NCBI GenBank assembly: GCA_000437595.1
Contig: FR899792.1
Span: forward strand, 1-14,773
Direction: 5' to 3'
Source: Faecalibacterium sp. CAG:74
GTDB lineage: Bacteria; Bacillota; Clostridia; Christensenellales; Aristaeellaceae
Length of the DNA stretch: 14,773 bases
The stretch's first letter is position 1, and each line of letters begins with the position of its first letter. Position numbers and translations under genes: made by a program. This document shows positions 14,519-14,773 of this stretch, piece by piece. Below the pieces are notes generated by a model. That model ran no database searches. It was not told where the DNA came from and saw only the letters and a program-made list of their open reading frames with translations.

Positions 14519-14537
14519 TCGCGCCCAATGGGCGCGA
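14519..14537. repeat. GC-rich palindrome related to the element at 4948-4965
   Basis: TCGCGCCC (14519-14526), loop AAT, GGGCGCGA (14530-14537): a perfect 8-bp stem. The 4948-4965 hairpin has the same TCGCGCC ... GGCGCGA arms with a different loop, and both are followed by CA-type sequence (CCAG, CAAG). Confidence 0.65.
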
Positions 14538-14576
14538 CCAGACACACCGGCTGCTCACTTCCACCTCGCGCACCGG

Positions 14577-14644
14577 CATGTAACCTCTTTCCGCACTTAG
14601 TGGCTCGTCATGTAACCATTGTATTTCAATTGTATCCGATTGTA
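14577..14644. repeat. Phased direct repeats, possible operator array
   Basis: CATGTAACC occurs at 14577-14585 and 14609-14617 (32 bases apart, about three helical turns). It is followed by ATTGTA at 14618, 14629 and 14639 (11 and 10 bases apart, one turn each), so all copies would face the same side of the helix. The array lies 75-140 bases upstream of the promoter at 14715-14723. Confidence 0.5.
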
Positions 14645-14714
14645 CCTTTTGTGTTTTTCTGCAAAAAAATCCGTGTTTTTTTTACATTCATCACTTTTCT
14701 TTTTCTCTCATCCG

Positions 14715-14723
14715 TGATAGAAT
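14715..14723 (+). promoter_or_regulatory. Extended -10 promoter directed off the right edge
   Basis: TGA-TAGAAT (14715-14723) fits an extended -10 box. At the correct distance upstream (14695-14700) the sequence is TTTTCT, a poor -35, so this promoter may depend on an activator. Transcription would start near 14730 and leave the window, with no start codon yet reached. Confidence 0.5.
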
Positions 14724-14773
14724 AGAAGCGTGAATACTTCTTATTGTGCAGTCGGACGTCAGGCAGTAGCAAT

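Larger units (their letters stand above)
14330..14773. other. Gene-free stretch with repeats and an outgoing promoter
   Basis: No supported gene. The short + strand frames at 14365-14583 and 14429-14725 run through repeats and end near each other without a convincing product. The stretch contains an A/T-rich segment (14337-14400) with TTTGCC-N20-GGCAAA (14364-14395), a 7-base microrepeat, a GC-rich palindrome, phased repeats and a + strand promoter, each listed separately. The divergent gene expected downstream lies outside the window. Confidence 0.7.

Noticed and set aside
14365..14725. Two short + strand frames (72 and 98 codons) near the right edge
   Set aside because: They run through the microrepeat, palindrome and phased repeats, overlap each other, lie upstream of the only promoter in that direction, and give no recognisable protein.

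Overview
The window looks like chromosomal DNA of a GC-rich Gram-positive anaerobe, most likely an uncultured gut-type member of class Clostridia. The reasons are: a hrcA-grpE-dnaK-dnaJ heat-shock operon behind a perfect CIRCE operator; a DnaK whose ATPase domain lacks the extra loop found in Gram-negative DnaK; strong GGAGG-type ribosome binding sites; and a MurR/RpiR regulator. Genus-level placement is not possible by eye. No phage, transposase, CRISPR array, rRNA or tRNA was seen.

Layout. (A) 1-1824, + strand: the end of an ABC importer operon of the iron-siderophore/haem/cobalamin type, with a FecCD permease and its ATPase overlapping by ATGA. Its substrate-binding protein probably lies off the left edge. 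(B) 2072-3580, - strand: a secreted protein of unknown function, converging on the ABC operon across a bidirectional terminator. (C) 3717-8876, - strand: promoter and CIRCE, then hrcA, grpE, dnaK, a 346-base hairpin-rich spacer, dnaJ, and a strong terminator. (D) 9020-10882, - strand: promoter, cytidylate kinase-like protein, secreted protein, small zinc-ribbon membrane protein, terminator. (E) 11078-14329, - strand: promoter, RpiR-type regulator, HI0933-family flavoprotein, DnaQ-like exonuclease with a C-terminal zinc-ribbon-like segment. (F) 14330-14773: a gene-free stretch with repeats, and an extended -10 promoter pointing off the right edge.

How it works together. Block C is the classic class I heat-shock circuit. 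HrcA binds the CIRCE DNA between promoter and gene and represses its own operon. DnaK, with its co-chaperone DnaJ and exchange factor GrpE, refolds proteins, and by family knowledge HrcA activity depends on chaperone availability. Block D links an uncharacterised nucleotide-kinase fold to an exported protein by near-overlapping cistrons. Block E shows translational coupling of regulator and flavoprotein.

The coding content is largely ordinary. The less ordinary material is between genes: a dispersed family of short GC-rich hairpin elements (next to 1830, around 5000, around 11000, and near 14530), 7-base-period microrepeats at two or three sites, an orphan terminator facing the wrong way at 11017-11054, and helically phased repeats upstream of the promoter at the right edge. 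I did not find a convincing new multi-gene system.
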